Origin: a bacterium | GTDB taxonomy: Bacteria > SZUA-79 > Acidulodesulfobacterales > Acidulodesulfobacteraceae | DNA: 64,000 bases | Assembly: GCA_021789605.1 (NCBI GenBank) | Contig: JAJYJI010000002.1 | Coordinates: 1 to 64,000, forward strand | Direction: 5' to 3' | Shown: positions 28,830 through 36,974 of the stretch, in pieces | Layout of the letters: each line of letters begins with the position of its first letter | Position numbering within the stretch: the stretch's first letter is position 1 | The notes under the pieces: model-generated | The model's database searches: none | Told to the model about the DNA's origin: nothing | What the model saw: the letters and a program-made list of their open reading frames with translations, nothing else | Translations under genes and position numbers: made by a program

Positions 28830-29384
28830 TTATATCTCCTCTATTATTATATTTTCGTTAGTATAAATACATATGCGGGCCGCCGTCTTCATGGAATATT
28901 CCGCTATTTCCTTTGCGCCCAAATCAGTTTTTTCAAGAAGTCCCAGCGCGCATGCCAGTGCATAAGGGGCTCCCGAACCTATTGAAAGGGCATCTTCGTC
29001 GGGTTCTATAACGTCGCCCGCACCGGATAAAACAAAAGAATCGGTTTTATCGACTACTATCATCATTGCTTCCAGCCGCCTTAATATTTTATCGGTCCGC
29101 CAGTCTTTCGCAAGTTCTACGCTTGCCCTTTTAACGCTGCCGTTATATTTGGAAAGTTTTTCTTCCATCTTTTCAAAAAGGGTAAAAGCGTCGGCGGTCG
29201 CTCCCGCAAACCCTGCTATTACCTTGTCGTTGTAAAGCCGCCTTACTTTTCTTGCGTTATGTTTCATAATCGTATTTCCGAGGGTAACCTGACCGTCTCC
29301 GGCTACAACGACCCGTCCTTTGCGCCTGACGCTTATTATAGTCGTCCCTAAAAGTTTTATGCCTTCGTCATTGCCGTAATCCAT
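28830..29384 (-). CDS. hslV: ATP-dependent protease subunit HslV
   Basis: HslV is a threonine peptidase related to proteasome beta subunits. The mature start [20 protein letters not shown] follows a predicted 13-residue propeptide, so Thr 14 would be the nucleophile after processing. The propeptide is longer than the single methionine of many HslV proteins. The length of 184 residues fits. It forms a unit with hslU and lies downstream of the tyrosine recombinase, an order recalled from codV-clpQ-clpY in Bacillus. Confidence 0.96.
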   Translation of the reverse strand: MDYGNDEGIKLLGTTIISVRRKGRVVVAGDGQVTLGNTIMKHNARKVRRLYNDKVIAGFAGATADAFTLFEKMEEKLSKYNGSVKRASVELAKDWRTDKILRRLEAMMIVVDKTDSFVLSGAGDVIEPDEDALSIGSGAPYALACALGLLEKTDLGAKEIAEYSMKTAARICIYTNENIIIEEI

Positions 29385-29433
29385 TAATTTATATCTCCCG
29401 TATTTAATTAACAGTATAATCTATATGCCCGTT

Positions 29434-30423
29434 TTATTTTCCAGACAGCGGATGCGCCTTATTGTAAACGTCTATAAGTTTTTTAATGCTTAAATGCGTA
29501 TATTTCTCCGTAGTCGCCAGATTAGAATGACCGAGCATATCCTGAATAGACCTTAAATCTGCTCCGTTGTCTAAAAGATTGGTCGCAAAAGAATGCCTTA
29601 AGCTGTGCGGGGAAATATTCTTGAACTGACCCGTTATTATCATCGATTCCTTAACTATCCTGTGGACCGTCCTTCTTGTAAGACGCAGTCCTTTTTTGTT
29701 AATAATAATATAACCTTCTCTTGAAATTAAACCTATAGCGGATAAATAACCCGACCACGCTTTAATCTTTTTGGCGGTAATTTCCGTGAGCGGGACAATC
29801 CGCTGTTTAGACCCTTTTCCTGAAATCCTGACGTAACCGCCGCCTTTTTCAAGTTCCAAATCCGTTTTTTTAACTGAAACCAGTTCGCTGACCCTCAACC
29901 CGCTTCCGTATAAAAATTCCAAGATAAGGTCGTTTCTTAGCGACTCGAAATATTTAAACGGTTCGGCGGACATCCTTAGCCGCATTGAATCATAATTATC
30001 GGACGGATAACCTTCAATCGCGTCCAATTTATCTTTTTTTAATTTTAAATCTAAATAATTATTCAATAAGAAATCGGCTTCATTAGACGTAAGAAAGAAA
30101 GGCAGCTTCCTTTCGGTCTTGGGTATGTCTATCAAAAAAGCCGGATTTAGTTTTAATATGCGTTTTTTTTCCAGAAAATCGAAAAACGATTTAATTGATT
30201 CTATTTTTCTTGCAAGGCTAGTTTTTTTTACTTTTTCATAAATCCTGCTCAAATACCCCTTAATCTCGAATTCAGTAACGTCTTCCAAGGAATTAACGGA
30301 CGTTTCTTCTCTAAGGTATGCGATAAAAGCCTTGACGTCCGAAACGTACGCAAGGACGGTATTGTAAGAATGATTTTTTTCCAGTTTAATATTTTTTGCA
30401 AAATCTTCTAAAAAATCTTCCAT
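29434..30423 (-). CDS. xerC: Tyrosine recombinase XerC/XerD family
   Basis: Xer recombinases resolve chromosome dimers at dif. The SAM-like N-terminal domain is followed by the catalytic domain. Its residues are Arg 177 (GLRVSEL), Lys 203 (GKGSKQR), His 273 and Arg 276 (HSLRH), His 299 (GHSN) and the nucleophile Tyr 308 (KYTHL), all intact. At 329 residues it is about 30 longer than typical Xer proteins. The excess lies at about residues 123-161, between the two domains. Position next to hslVU supports a chromosomal Xer rather than a mobile integrase. XerC versus XerD cannot be decided here. Confidence 0.85.
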   Translation of the reverse strand: MEDFLEDFAKNIKLEKNHSYNTVLAYVSDVKAFIAYLREETSVNSLEDVTEFEIKGYLSRIYEKVKKTSLARKIESIKSFFDFLEKKRILKLNPAFLIDIPKTERKLPFFLTSNEADFLLNNYLDLKLKKDKLDAIEGYPSDNYDSMRLRMSAEPFKYFESLRNDLILEFLYGSGLRVSELVSVKKTDLELEKGGGYVRISGKGSKQRIVPLTEITAKKIKAWSGYLSAIGLISREGYIIINKKGLRLTRRTVHRIVKESMIITGQFKNISPHSLRHSFATNLLDNGADLRSIQDMLGHSNLATTEKYTHLSIKKLIDVYNKAHPLSGK

Positions 30424-30492
30424 AAATATAATATAAAATAATAAGATTTTAAAATTTTTATTATATCATAAATTAAAATATAAATTAATTTT

Positions 30493-31338
30493 TTAAATAA
30501 ACCTGTAGGTCAGAACGAAAGCGCCAAAAATTATGCAGTAAAAAGCGAATGGATAAAGTGCGTTTATTTCGTATTTGTTAAAATATTTCATTAAGGCGTA
30601 AACGCTAAGATATGCGGCTATGCCGGCGACCAAGCCGCTGATTAAAGAAACCGCGTCGAAATGGAACATATGCAGTTTAATCATCTTGGGGACTTCAAGC
30701 AGTCCCGCGGCAAGAATAATCGGCGTTGCCAAAAGAAAGGAAAATCTGGCGGCATATTCGTGCTTAAAGCCTAAGTAAAGCGCGGCGACCATGGTTATAG
30801 CGGAGCGGGATATTCCCGGAATTAAGGCAAAAGACTGGAATACGCCGATAATAAGCGCGGCGGTAATAGTCATATCTGAAATCTTGGCTATGCCTTGTTT
30901 TCTTCTGCGTTTCTCTCCCAAATATAGTATTATGCCGTTCGCCATAAGAAAGACTCCGGCTATCGACGTAATGCCGAACAGTTTTTTAAGCTTATGGACG
31001 AACAGAAGCCCTATCAGTCCCGCCGGAATAGTGGCTAGCGCAAGCAGATACAAAGTTTTTGAATCTTCGTTAGCGTTAAGGTTTTTATTTTTTAAACCGG
31101 CAAAAAATCCTTTAAATAAATTGAGCCAGTCTTTGTAAAAATATACAAGAAGGGCAAACGCGGTTCCAAGATGAAGTACTACCAAAAAAGGCAGGAAACC
31201 TTCAGCCTGCCGGTTTATTTTCCATCCTAAAATATCCGGTATTATAACGCCGTGGGCAAGGCTTGAAACTGGAAAAAGCTCGGTAACGCCCTGAATAATT
31301 GCAAGAATTAAAGCGTGAAATAGGGAAAGATGAATCAT
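30493..31338 (-). CDS. uppP: Undecaprenyl-diphosphatase
   Basis: UppP (BacA) dephosphorylates undecaprenyl diphosphate at the inner membrane, recycling the lipid carrier for peptidoglycan and O-antigen and giving bacitracin tolerance. The motifs ELFPVSSLAHG (variant of E-x-L-P-I-S-S-x-x-H) and GISRSAITMVAALYLG are present among several hydrophobic segments in 281 residues. A GGAG ribosome binding site precedes the ATG. It is the first gene of the long minus-strand run and has a predicted promoter at 31389-31417. Confidence 0.92.
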   Translation of the reverse strand: MIHLSLFHALILAIIQGVTELFPVSSLAHGVIIPDILGWKINRQAEGFLPFLVVLHLGTAFALLVYFYKDWLNLFKGFFAGLKNKNLNANEDSKTLYLLALATIPAGLIGLLFVHKLKKLFGITSIAGVFLMANGIILYLGEKRRRKQGIAKISDMTITAALIIGVFQSFALIPGISRSAITMVAALYLGFKHEYAARFSFLLATPIILAAGLLEVPKMIKLHMFHFDAVSLISGLVAGIAAYLSVYALMKYFNKYEINALYPFAFYCIIFGAFVLTYRFI

Positions 31339-31388
31339 TACTGTGGTCTCCTATGGGATTTTTTAATTCGCAGCTATTTTTGATATTA

Positions 31389-31417
31389 ATTTAAATATAA
31401 TTTAATCGAAATGTCAA
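31389..31417 (-). promoter_or_regulatory. Predicted sigma70 promoter of uppP
   Basis: On the minus strand a perfect TTGACA is followed after 17 bp by TTAAAT (4 of 6 matches to the -10 consensus), about 50 bp before the uppP ATG. It would drive the start of the 30-gene minus-strand run. Confidence 0.5.
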
Positions 31418-31595
31418 GAAAACAACTATCCGCAAGATTGCCGGCGGAATCTTCAACGTGTCTTAAAAATTAGATGAACGCCGGATTTACGCTTTCGCGA
31501 TATTTATGTCTGCGTTTGTCTATGCATATTTTTTATGCGGATTAAAAATGTCGGAAAATGAATTTTTATATTGCAAAAAAGGAATAATGATAAAT

Positions 31596-31625
31596 TTGAC
31601 GGGATACAAGATAATAGTTTATAAT
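31596..31625 (+). promoter_or_regulatory. Predicted sigma70 promoter of the FAH-MFS unit
   Basis: TTGACG at 31596-31601 and a perfect TATAAT at 31620-31625 are separated by 18 bp. The start codon of the FAH-family gene lies about 60 bp downstream. It probably also serves the MFS gene 20 bp after the FAH gene. Confidence 0.65.
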
Positions 31626-31686
31626 AAAGCTAAAATAAAGGCATGGATTCATAAATAAAACGTTCATTTATTTAAGGACGGCATTA

Positions 31687-32472
31687 ATGAAATTCGGAAG
31701 ATTCAGGCATAAATCGGGAGAAATGAGGGAATATTACGGAACGCTTTCTACCGATAAAGAAAAGTCGTTTGTCAATATTATCGAAAAATTTGACTTTAAC
31801 GAAGATTTAAAATACCAATATACCGGAAAACAGTACCAGTTAGACGAACTTGAATTTTTGCCTCCGGTTAATCCCTCAAAAATAGTCGCCGTCGGCTTGA
31901 ACTATAAAGACCATGCCGCCGAAATGCAGAAGAAACTGCCGGAAGAGCCTCTGCTTTTTATAAAACCAAATTCGTGCGTTATTCCGCATCTTGGAACTAT
32001 AATAAGACCCGATGCCTCGCAAAGAGTGGATTATGAGTCCGAGCTAGCGGTCGTCATAAGAAAAACCGCAAAAAACGTCGGGAAGGAAACGGCGGACGAT
32101 TATATATTCGGCTATACCTGTTTAAACGACGTAACGGCTAGAGATTTGCAGATGAAAGATGTTCAATATACCAGAGCCAAGGGTTTTGATACCTTTGCGC
32201 CCATAGGTCCGTTCATAGAAACTGAAATAGAAAACCCTTCTAATTTAAAAATTCAAGGCAGGCTTAACGGAGAATTAAAGCAGTCGTCCAATACTTCAAA
32301 TCTTATCTTTAATCCTTTTGAATTAGTGGAATTTATTTCCGGAATAATGACCCTTTTTCCGGGCGATATAATTTCTACCGGAACTCCTTCCGGCGTAGGA
32401 AGCTTAAAAAAAGACGATATTTTTGAGATAGAAATAGAAAATATCGGAAAGTTAAAAAACTTCGTCGAATAG
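31687..32472 (+). CDS. Fumarylacetoacetate hydrolase (FAH) family protein
   Basis: FAH-family enzymes act on C-C bonds of beta-diketo acids, for example as acylpyruvases, oxaloacetate decarboxylases or oxaloacetate tautomerases. The start of the FAH domain, KIVAVGLNYKDHAAEM, the metal-binding E-x-E in YESELAVVI, and the ending GDIISTGTPSGVG are typical. The 261 residues include a short N-terminal domain. The substrate is not deducible. An AAGGA ribosome binding site precedes the ATG. An efflux permease follows on the same transcript. Confidence 0.88.
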   Translation: MKFGRFRHKSGEMREYYGTLSTDKEKSFVNIIEKFDFNEDLKYQYTGKQYQLDELEFLPPVNPSKIVAVGLNYKDHAAEMQKKLPEEPLLFIKPNSCVIPHLGTIIRPDASQRVDYESELAVVIRKTAKNVGKETADDYIFGYTCLNDVTARDLQMKDVQYTRAKGFDTFAPIGPFIETEIENPSNLKIQGRLNGELKQSSNTSNLIFNPFELVEFISGIMTLFPGDIISTGTPSGVGSLKKDDIFEIEIENIGKLKNFVE

Positions 32473-32492
32473 CAAATTCATATATAAACGTT

Positions 32493-34034
32493 ATGAATCA
32501 TAAGATATCGGAGCACAGGCTTTACAAATGGCTCGTTCTTGCGATAGCCGTTACCGCGTCATTTATGGCGGTGCTAGACATAAATATCGTCATAGTGGCG
32601 CTTCCCAAGATGATGTCGCATTTCGGGGTCAACGTTATAACGATAGACTGGGTGATTATCGCTTATACCATAACGTACTCCATTATTATTCTTCTTACGA
32701 GTTTTTCAAGTAAAAAATACGGGCTTAAGATGCCTTTCGCGGTATCTATAATATTTTTTTTAATAGGCTCGGCATTCTGCGGATTTGCCCCTACTTACAG
32801 GATAATGATAATATTCAGGATAATTCAGGCGGTAGGAGGCGCAGGGTTAATTCCAATTTCGGTTAACCTGATAGCAAAATATTTCAAGGCTAACGAAAGG
32901 GGAACCGCTATGGGCATCTGGACTATCGGCATAATGGTAGCTCCCGCCTTAGGGCCTATAATAGGCGGTTACTTTGTGGATTACGTGGACTGGAGGATGA
33001 TATTTTATTTTAACGTACCGGTAGGCATAATACTTTTTCTCGGCACTTTAATTTTGCTTGAAAACGATACCCCGTCGAAACCTTTTGAAAAAAAATTCGA
33101 CTTTGCTGGCTTCACCCTGATTGCAATATGCCTGGGAACATTACTTTACGTCCTTAACGAAGGGCAGACGCTTGAATGGGATTCATCCGTAATACGCCTG
33201 AATGAATTAATTTGCGCGGCGTCTTTTATACTTTTCCTGATAACCGAAATATTTTCCAAAAGGCACCTTATGGATTATTCCCTTTTTAAAAGTAGGAATT
33301 TCGTCGCAGGAAATTTAGTAAATATGATAAGGGCGGGCGCTATTTTCAGCACTATGTTCTTGCTTCCCATATTCATAGAAAATATCTTAAATTATAATGC
33401 AATGCACGCGGGTTTTTTAATGGCGCCGTTTGCCATAGCCGTCGCCCTGGCTTCTCCGATTGCCGGAAAAATCTCCGATAAATACGGACCAAAATACCTA
33501 ATGCTGTCCGGTATGTTGTTATTCGCTATATCTAATTTTTCTCTGGGAAGCATTTCCTTGCAGACTTCCATTCCTTTTTTAATATATAACCAGTTTTTAA
33601 GGGGTGCGGGAGTAGGCTTAATTAACGCGCCGGTTATGATGACCGTTATAAACTCGGCTAAATTCGAGCAAATACCCGACGCTTCGGCATTATACAATGT
33701 TTTATTCCAGATAGGGGCGTCGTTCGGAATAGCATGGTCGGGAGAAGAACTAGCGGTCAGGCAGATTTATCACCTTAACCAGTATTCGAGGGACATAAAA
33801 TATAATTTTTATAATTTTAACAGCGTCGTTAATTTTTTGCACAGCGATTTAGTAAAAAACGGCAGCTCATTCGTAAGGTCTATGCTTTATCCTTCAAATT
33901 CCGCAAAAGTTTTCGATTACATAATAAATGAATTTTCGCTGATAGGAGCATACGGCGACGTATTCGCCGCATTGGGCTACCTTTGCCTCATAGGCGGCAT
34001 AGCGGCACTTGCCGTTAAAAATGTTAAAAAATAG
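32493..34034 (+). CDS. DHA2-family MFS drug efflux permease (EmrB/QacA type)
   Basis: The protein of 513 residues is almost wholly hydrophobic and fits a 14-helix DHA2 drug:proton antiporter. The N-terminal DINIVIVALPKM motif (the D-x-x-I/V-V-N-V-A-L-P type), the GGAGLIPISVNLIAKYF segment and the GPIIGGYFVDYVDWRMIFYFN motif C region are clear. No membrane-fusion protein is adjacent, unlike the second DHA2 gene at 44718-46265. It lies 20 bp after the FAH-family gene. The substrate is unknown. Confidence 0.88.
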   Translation: MNHKISEHRLYKWLVLAIAVTASFMAVLDINIVIVALPKMMSHFGVNVITIDWVIIAYTITYSIIILLTSFSSKKYGLKMPFAVSIIFFLIGSAFCGFAPTYRIMIIFRIIQAVGGAGLIPISVNLIAKYFKANERGTAMGIWTIGIMVAPALGPIIGGYFVDYVDWRMIFYFNVPVGIILFLGTLILLENDTPSKPFEKKFDFAGFTLIAICLGTLLYVLNEGQTLEWDSSVIRLNELICAASFILFLITEIFSKRHLMDYSLFKSRNFVAGNLVNMIRAGAIFSTMFLLPIFIENILNYNAMHAGFLMAPFAIAVALASPIAGKISDKYGPKYLMLSGMLLFAISNFSLGSISLQTSIPFLIYNQFLRGAGVGLINAPVMMTVINSAKFEQIPDASALYNVLFQIGASFGIAWSGEELAVRQIYHLNQYSRDIKYNFYNFNSVVNFLHSDLVKNGSSFVRSMLYPSNSAKVFDYIINEFSLIGAYGDVFAALGYLCLIGGIAALAVKNVKK

Positions 34035-34119
34035 CTGATTGATTTATTAGGATAATTATAATAATATAATTTAAAATATTTATAATCGTAATGTTTATTA
34101 TACTGGGAGAAAACGCCTT

Positions 34120-35844
34120 ATGATAGCCTATTTCGTTATGGAATGCGCCGTTGACAGCAGAATTCCAACATACAGCGGAGGACTAGGAATTCTTGCAGGC
34201 GACACGATTCAAAGTTTTGCCGACCTCGAAGTTCCTGCCGTAGGGATATCCTTATTATGGAAAAACGGATTTACCAGGCAAAAAATATCCAACGACGGTT
34301 CGCAGATTGATTCGGTTCAGGAATGGGATATAGAAAAGTATATGCAGCCTACCAACATTAAAATAAAACTACCGATTGGCGGCAAAGATGTTACGATAAC
34401 GGCATATAAATACGTGGTAGAATCGACCGCGGGGGACAACGAAATCGACGTATATTTCCTTACTCCTGACGTTCCCGAAAACGACCCTGAAACTAGAAAA
34501 ATCTGCGACAGGCTTTACATAGAAGGCGGTTTAACGCGCCTTAAGCAGGAAATAATTTTAGGAATAGGCGGCTACGAAATGTTAAAAGCCTTAAATTACA
34601 GGCCGTTTCTTTATCATATAAACGAAAGCCATTCCGCCCTTTTAATAGCCTCCCTCATGAAAGATATGGACGATTTAAACAGGGTAAAGTCAAGGGTGGT
34701 TTTTACGACCCATACTCCTATTCCGGCGGCATTCGACAAATTTGAAATAAAAGACGTGAAGAATTTGCTTTCCGGATACTGCGGCGAAAAAGTGTTTAAC
34801 GATATTTATATGGAAAAATTAGAAGACAAAGACGAATTAAATCTTTCATGGCTTGCCATAAAAAATGCAAAAAACGTGGTTGCCGTTTCCAGAAAGCATA
34901 AATTCGTTTCGGAACATATATTTGAAGGCTATAAACTTAAATACGTAACAAACGGCATACATCACGTCAAGTGGACGTCTCCTCATCACAAAATGTTATT
35001 TACGAAATATATAAAAGGATGGGAGGAAGACCCCGACCTTCTAAGGGGAGTATCCTGCATACCGGACGGCGATTTCGTAGAAGCGCATATTCTATGCAAA
35101 GAAACCCTTATCGAAACTATTAATTCCGAAACCGATTCTTCTTTCATCGCTTCAGATTTTACTATCGGTATGGCTAAAAGGATAACCCATTATAAACGAA
35201 ATAATCTTATACTTACTAATCCTGATAAATTAATGGATATTGCCGAAAGAAAAGGCAACATCCAAATAGTTTTTGCCGGAAAAACCCATCCCGCCGACAC
35301 CGACGGACTCGCTATGATAAAATCTATCCACGATACCGCGAAGTATATTTCCTCTAAAACTAAAAAAGTTAAAATAGCTTTTTTAGAAAACTACAATATT
35401 CATAAGGCTAATATAATACTTTCCGGCGTAGATTTATGGCTCAACAATCCCACAAGACCGCTTGAAGCTTCAGGCACCAGCGGAATGAAGGCTTCCCTTA
35501 ACGGCGTTCCTAATTTCAGCGTTTTGGACGGCTGGTGGCTCGAGGCATGCCTTGAAGGAATTAACGGATGGGGAATAGGACCGAGACCCGCTTGGACAGA
35601 TTTAAGCTATTCTGACGACATACAGGATTTAAACGATATATACGGAAAATTGGAATTTAATATACTGGATTTATACTATAAAAACTATTCGGATTACATA
35701 AAAATAATGAAAATGGCGGCGTCTTCCATTGCTCCGCACTTCAACACGCACAGAATGGTTTCCGAATACGTTACGGATTTATATCTTACCGGCATAATAA
35801 TGTGCTATCTGGAAAAAGAAAAAGGCGGCGTCTGCGATTTATAG
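34120..35844 (+). CDS. glgP: Alpha-glucan (glycogen/starch) phosphorylase, short form
   Basis: GT35 phosphorylases release glucose-1-phosphate from alpha-1,4-glucans using PLP. The N-terminal YSGGLGILAGDT, the HINESHSA histidine region and EASGTSGMKASLNG with the PLP Lys 457 are all present. At 574 residues it is the compact type rather than the 800-residue animal or E. coli type, as in the TIGR02094-like group. A GGGAG ribosome binding site precedes the ATG by 11 nt. It ends exactly where the convergent alcohol dehydrogenase ends. No other glycogen gene is nearby. Confidence 0.92.
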   Translation: MIAYFVMECAVDSRIPTYSGGLGILAGDTIQSFADLEVPAVGISLLWKNGFTRQKISNDGSQIDSVQEWDIEKYMQPTNIKIKLPIGGKDVTITAYKYVVESTAGDNEIDVYFLTPDVPENDPETRKICDRLYIEGGLTRLKQEIILGIGGYEMLKALNYRPFLYHINESHSALLIASLMKDMDDLNRVKSRVVFTTHTPIPAAFDKFEIKDVKNLLSGYCGEKVFNDIYMEKLEDKDELNLSWLAIKNAKNVVAVSRKHKFVSEHIFEGYKLKYVTNGIHHVKWTSPHHKMLFTKYIKGWEEDPDLLRGVSCIPDGDFVEAHILCKETLIETINSETDSSFIASDFTIGMAKRITHYKRNNLILTNPDKLMDIAERKGNIQIVFAGKTHPADTDGLAMIKSIHDTAKYISSKTKKVKIAFLENYNIHKANIILSGVDLWLNNPTRPLEASGTSGMKASLNGVPNFSVLDGWWLEACLEGINGWGIGPRPAWTDLSYSDDIQDLNDIYGKLEFNILDLYYKNYSDYIKIMKMAASSIAPHFNTHRMVSEYVTDLYLTGIIMCYLEKEKGGVCDL

Positions 35845-36972
35845 TTAAGGATTGATTATAATTTTTAAAGAATCCTGCGCTTTTGCAGTAAGTTCAAATC
35901 CTTTTTCTATATCTTTAAGCGCCAGCCTGTCGGTTATCATGTCCTTCACGTTAATCCTGCCGGACCTTATAAGTTCGAGAGCCGTTCCGTGGTCGAGAAT
36001 AGAACCCGCGTAGGAGCTTAACAGCGTAATTTCGGTTCTCCAGAATATATCGTTAATCGAAAGTGGCAGTTTTGCCCCCTCGTTTGCCGCGCCAAAAAAT
36101 AAAACAGTCCCGCCGCGCCTCACGGATTTAAGTCCCTGCAAAATCGCGCTGTCCGCGCCTGTCGATAAAATTACTACATCAGCCAAAAAACCGCCGTTAA
36201 AATCCTTAACGGCTTCCGGCAGACTCAAGCCGCCACTGACCGCGCCGGTCGCGCTCTGTAAAACGCTTTCGCCGTCGCCGGTCCTACTGCTTTCCATTTT
36301 TTTGCCGCCGTCTGAACCCGCCGTATTAAAGTCTTCCATGTTAAGCGTATAATCCGCTCCGAATTTTTTTGCGTATTCCAGACGTTTATCGTTAATATCA
36401 ACGGCTATAATCCTGCTTGCGCCGGCAGCCCTCAAAAGGCTTATATGCAGAAGACCTGAAAGTCCGCTGCCGAAGACTATTGCCGTATCGGCGGGTTTTA
36501 CTCCCGCAAGCCTCTGCCCCCTTACGACGCATGCAAGAGGCTCTATAAACGTGCCTTCTTCAAAACTCACGCTGTCCGGCAAAAGATAAATTCCGTTTTT
36601 GACGTTTATTTCCGGAAGCCTTAAATACTCCGAAAATCCGCCCGGGTCGAAATTAGTCGTCCTTATGGTTTCGCAGACGGTCTGGTGTCCGCTCAGGCAG
36701 TATTTGCATATGTTGCACGGAACATGGTGCGCGGCGCAAATCCTGTCCCCCGTTTTGTATTTTTTGACGTTATTTCCGGTTTCGACTATTACGCCGGTAA
36801 CTTCGTGTCCTAAAACAAGCGGGACCTTGTCCCTTCTGTACCATTCTATTACGTCGCTGCCGCAAATTCCGCTCGCTTCGACCTTCATAAGGACTTCATC
36901 GCCGCTTATTTTAGGAATGTCCTTTTCTATTATTCTTATATCCTTATTGCTATAATAAAGAGCGCATTTCAT
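35845..36972 (-). CDS. Zinc-dependent medium-chain alcohol/polyol dehydrogenase
   Basis: This MDR-family NAD(P)-dependent dehydrogenase has catalytic zinc ligands Cys 37 (GICGSD) and His 56-Glu 57 (GHE), and structural zinc cysteines 86, 89, 92 and 100. The Rossmann motif is GSGLSGLL at about 168-175. It resembles sorbitol or threonine dehydrogenases, but the substrate is not fixed by sequence. Residues of about 217-250 form an unusual Gly/Ser-rich insertion inside the cofactor domain. The start codon follows the ClC gene stop by 2 bp, so the two genes are co-transcribed. Confidence 0.88.
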   Translation of the reverse strand: MKCALYYSNKDIRIIEKDIPKISGDEVLMKVEASGICGSDVIEWYRRDKVPLVLGHEVTGVIVETGNNVKKYKTGDRICAAHHVPCNICKYCLSGHQTVCETIRTTNFDPGGFSEYLRLPEINVKNGIYLLPDSVSFEEGTFIEPLACVVRGQRLAGVKPADTAIVFGSGLSGLLHISLLRAAGASRIIAVDINDKRLEYAKKFGADYTLNMEDFNTAGSDGGKKMESSRTGDGESVLQSATGAVSGGLSLPEAVKDFNGGFLADVVILSTGADSAILQGLKSVRRGGTVLFFGAANEGAKLPLSINDIFWRTEITLLSSYAGSILDHGTALELIRSGRINVKDMITDRLALKDIEKGFELTAKAQDSLKIIINP

Positions 36973-36974
36973 AG

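Larger units (their letters stand above)
31339..31686. other. Divergent intergenic region (348 bp)
   Basis: No credible gene is seen here. It separates uppP (-) from the FAH-family gene (+) and holds the two predicted promoters listed separately. A stem-loop at 31434-31453 has arms AAGATT and AATCTT around a GC-rich 8-base loop. A 23-codon open frame starting at 31474 has no ribosome binding site and is not proposed as a gene. Confidence 0.6.

Noticed and set aside
29434-30423. Phage or integron integrase
   Set aside because: No attachment-site repeats, cassette or phage genes nearby, and adjacency to hslVU fits a chromosomal Xer protein.
31474-31545. 23-codon frame in the uppP-FAH gap
   Set aside because: No ribosome binding site and upstream of the predicted FAH promoter; likely chance.
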